A program made the position numbers and the translations under genes. 5,950 nt of DNA, taken from NCBI GenBank assembly GCA_964367145.1, contig CAYIWJ010000024.1:1-5950 (forward strand), given 5' to 3'. Below, piece after piece: positions 5,283-5,950 of the stretch. This DNA comes from JAHFLD01 sp964367145 (GTDB lineage Bacteria; Patescibacteriota; Minisyncoccia; UBA6257; 1-14-0-10-40-38). How positions within the stretch are numbered: position 1 is the first letter of the stretch; each line of letters opens with the position of its first letter. Below the pieces are notes generated by a model. The model searched no databases. It saw only the letters and a program-made list of their open reading frames with translations, and was not told where the DNA came from.

Positions 5283-5950
5283 TTACGATCCCTCCAGCAT
5301 TTGCGACTTGCCGTGTTCGCGGATTTTGGCCAGAGCCTTGGCTTCGATTTGACGGATGCGTTCGCGGGTAACGCCAAACTCCTTGCCAACTTCTTCCAGC
5401 GTGTGGGTGTTGCCGTCTTCCAGACCAAAACGCAATTCCAGAATCTTTTGCTCGCGGGGTGGCAGGTCAACTAAAATCTCCTGAATCCGTTCGCGCAAAA
5501 GCGCGCGCGAGGCGAGCTGGGCCGGTGAGAGGTTTTTTTCGTCGGGGATAAATTCTGAGAGCGTGGAGTCTTCATCGCTGTCGCCCACTGGAGATTCGAG
5601 TGAGACGACTTCCTGCGAGATTTTTTGGATGTGGTGGATTTTTGTGACCGGCATGTTCATCTCAATAGCAATTTCTTCGGCGAGCGGTTCACGGCCAAGC
5701 TCTTGCAAAAGACGACGCTTGGCTTGGGTATATTTGGAAATAGTCTCCACCATATGAACTGGAATGCGGATGGTGCGCGACTGGTCGGCTAAGGCGCGGG
5801 TTATGGCCTGCCGAATCCACCAGGTGGCGTAGGTGGAGAACTTGAAACCCTTGCGATAGTCAAACTTATCCACGGAGCGAGAAAGGCCGATGTTGCCTTC
5901 CTGCACTAAATCCAAAATGCCAAAGTTTGGCGTGCGGTTAACATAACGCT
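5283..5950 (-). CDS. Primary sigma factor RpoD (sigma-70), C-terminal part; 5' end beyond the window
   Basis: The frame runs open to the right window edge, so the gene continues beyond it; 221 C-terminal residues are visible. A TTG at 5913-5915 falls inside a conserved core segment and is not the start. Visible from the edge inward are region 2.2-2.3 (LDLVQEGNIGL), the 2.3-2.4 helix that melts and reads the -10 element (FKFSTYATWWIRQAITR), TIRIPVHMVE, region 3, the acidic finger (GDSDEDSTLSEF), and region 4 with PPREQKILELRFGL and the -35-reading helix GVTRERIRQIEAKAL. Intact recognition regions agree with the TTGACA/TATAAT-like promoters seen at 2497-2548. The end (IREHGKSQMLEGS) is shorter and unlike the common HPSR-containing tail. 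A few extra residues precede LDLVQEG (NRTPNFGI), which I associate, from memory, with CPR sigma factors. Function is core-promoter recognition by RNA polymerase. Confidence 0.95.
   Translation of the reverse strand, partial: RYVNRTPNFGILDLVQEGNIGLSRSVDKFDYRKGFKFSTYATWWIRQAITRALADQSRTIRIPVHMVETISKYTQAKRRLLQELGREPLAEEIAIEMNMPVTKIHHIQKISQEVVSLESPVGDSDEDSTLSEFIPDEKNLSPAQLASRALLRERIQEILVDLPPREQKILELRFGLEDGNTHTLEEVGKEFGVTRERIRQIEAKALAKIREHGKSQMLEGS

Noticed and set aside
5243..5470. Minus-strand 75-codon frame overlapping the rpoD end
   Set aside because: It is an out-of-frame shadow; the rpoD frame keeps the full region 4 to its own stop, so no frameshift is needed.
5913..5915. TTG as the start codon of the sigma factor
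   Set aside because: The upstream codons stay open to the edge and encode the conserved segment preceding LDLVQEG, so this is internal.
1..5950. CRISPR array, tRNA, insertion sequence or integron attC site
   Set aside because: No regularly spaced direct repeats, cloverleaf, transposase or paired attC core sites were seen on either strand.

Overview
The window is compact bacterial DNA with five complete recognisable genes, one small gene added here by hand, one partial gene at the right edge, and about 390 bases of unassigned but strongly structured DNA at the left edge. The standard genetic code fits, with no in-frame TGA. The small redox proteins, start codons without Shine-Dalgarno sequences, tight spacing and the form of the sigma factor (a few extra residues before the DLVQEG motif) suggest a Patescibacteria/CPR genome, possibly Parcubacteria. 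This is an inference, because the window has no rRNA or marker protein that would settle it.

Layout: (1) 1-393 holds no recognised gene. It contains a 16-bp perfect inverted repeat enclosing three hairpins, an outer 8-bp stem, two hairpins near the edge, and a minus-strand frame open from 425 to the edge. (2) 394-2511, minus strand, is a thiol-redox cluster transcribed right to left: a membrane-anchored DsbA-like thioredoxin-fold protein, a 57-residue SPW-type membrane protein, a glutaredoxin-like protein, and a TrxB/AhpF-like flavoprotein reductase. (3) 2512-2531 is a 20-bp divergent gap with overlapping back-to-back promoters that appear to give almost leaderless transcripts both ways. (4) 2532-5227, plus strand, is a polyprenyl-phosphate sugar phosphotransferase followed by a Wzx-type flippase, with a 15-codon mini-ORF between them. 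(5) 5283-5950, minus strand, is the C-terminal part of the primary sigma factor RpoD, convergent with the flippase and cut by the window end.

How the genes fit together: the glutaredoxin-like protein and the reductase very likely form one cytosolic electron chain (NAD(P)H to FAD to CxxC to glutaredoxin). They lie in the same reading frame with only one TAA and three codons between them, so the pair looks like a split AhpF. The DsbA-like protein acts on thiols outside the membrane. The phosphotransferase and flippase are the first and the export steps of lipid-linked glycan assembly, but no glycosyltransferase lies between them. No CRISPR array, tRNA, rRNA, insertion sequence or known defence gene was seen.
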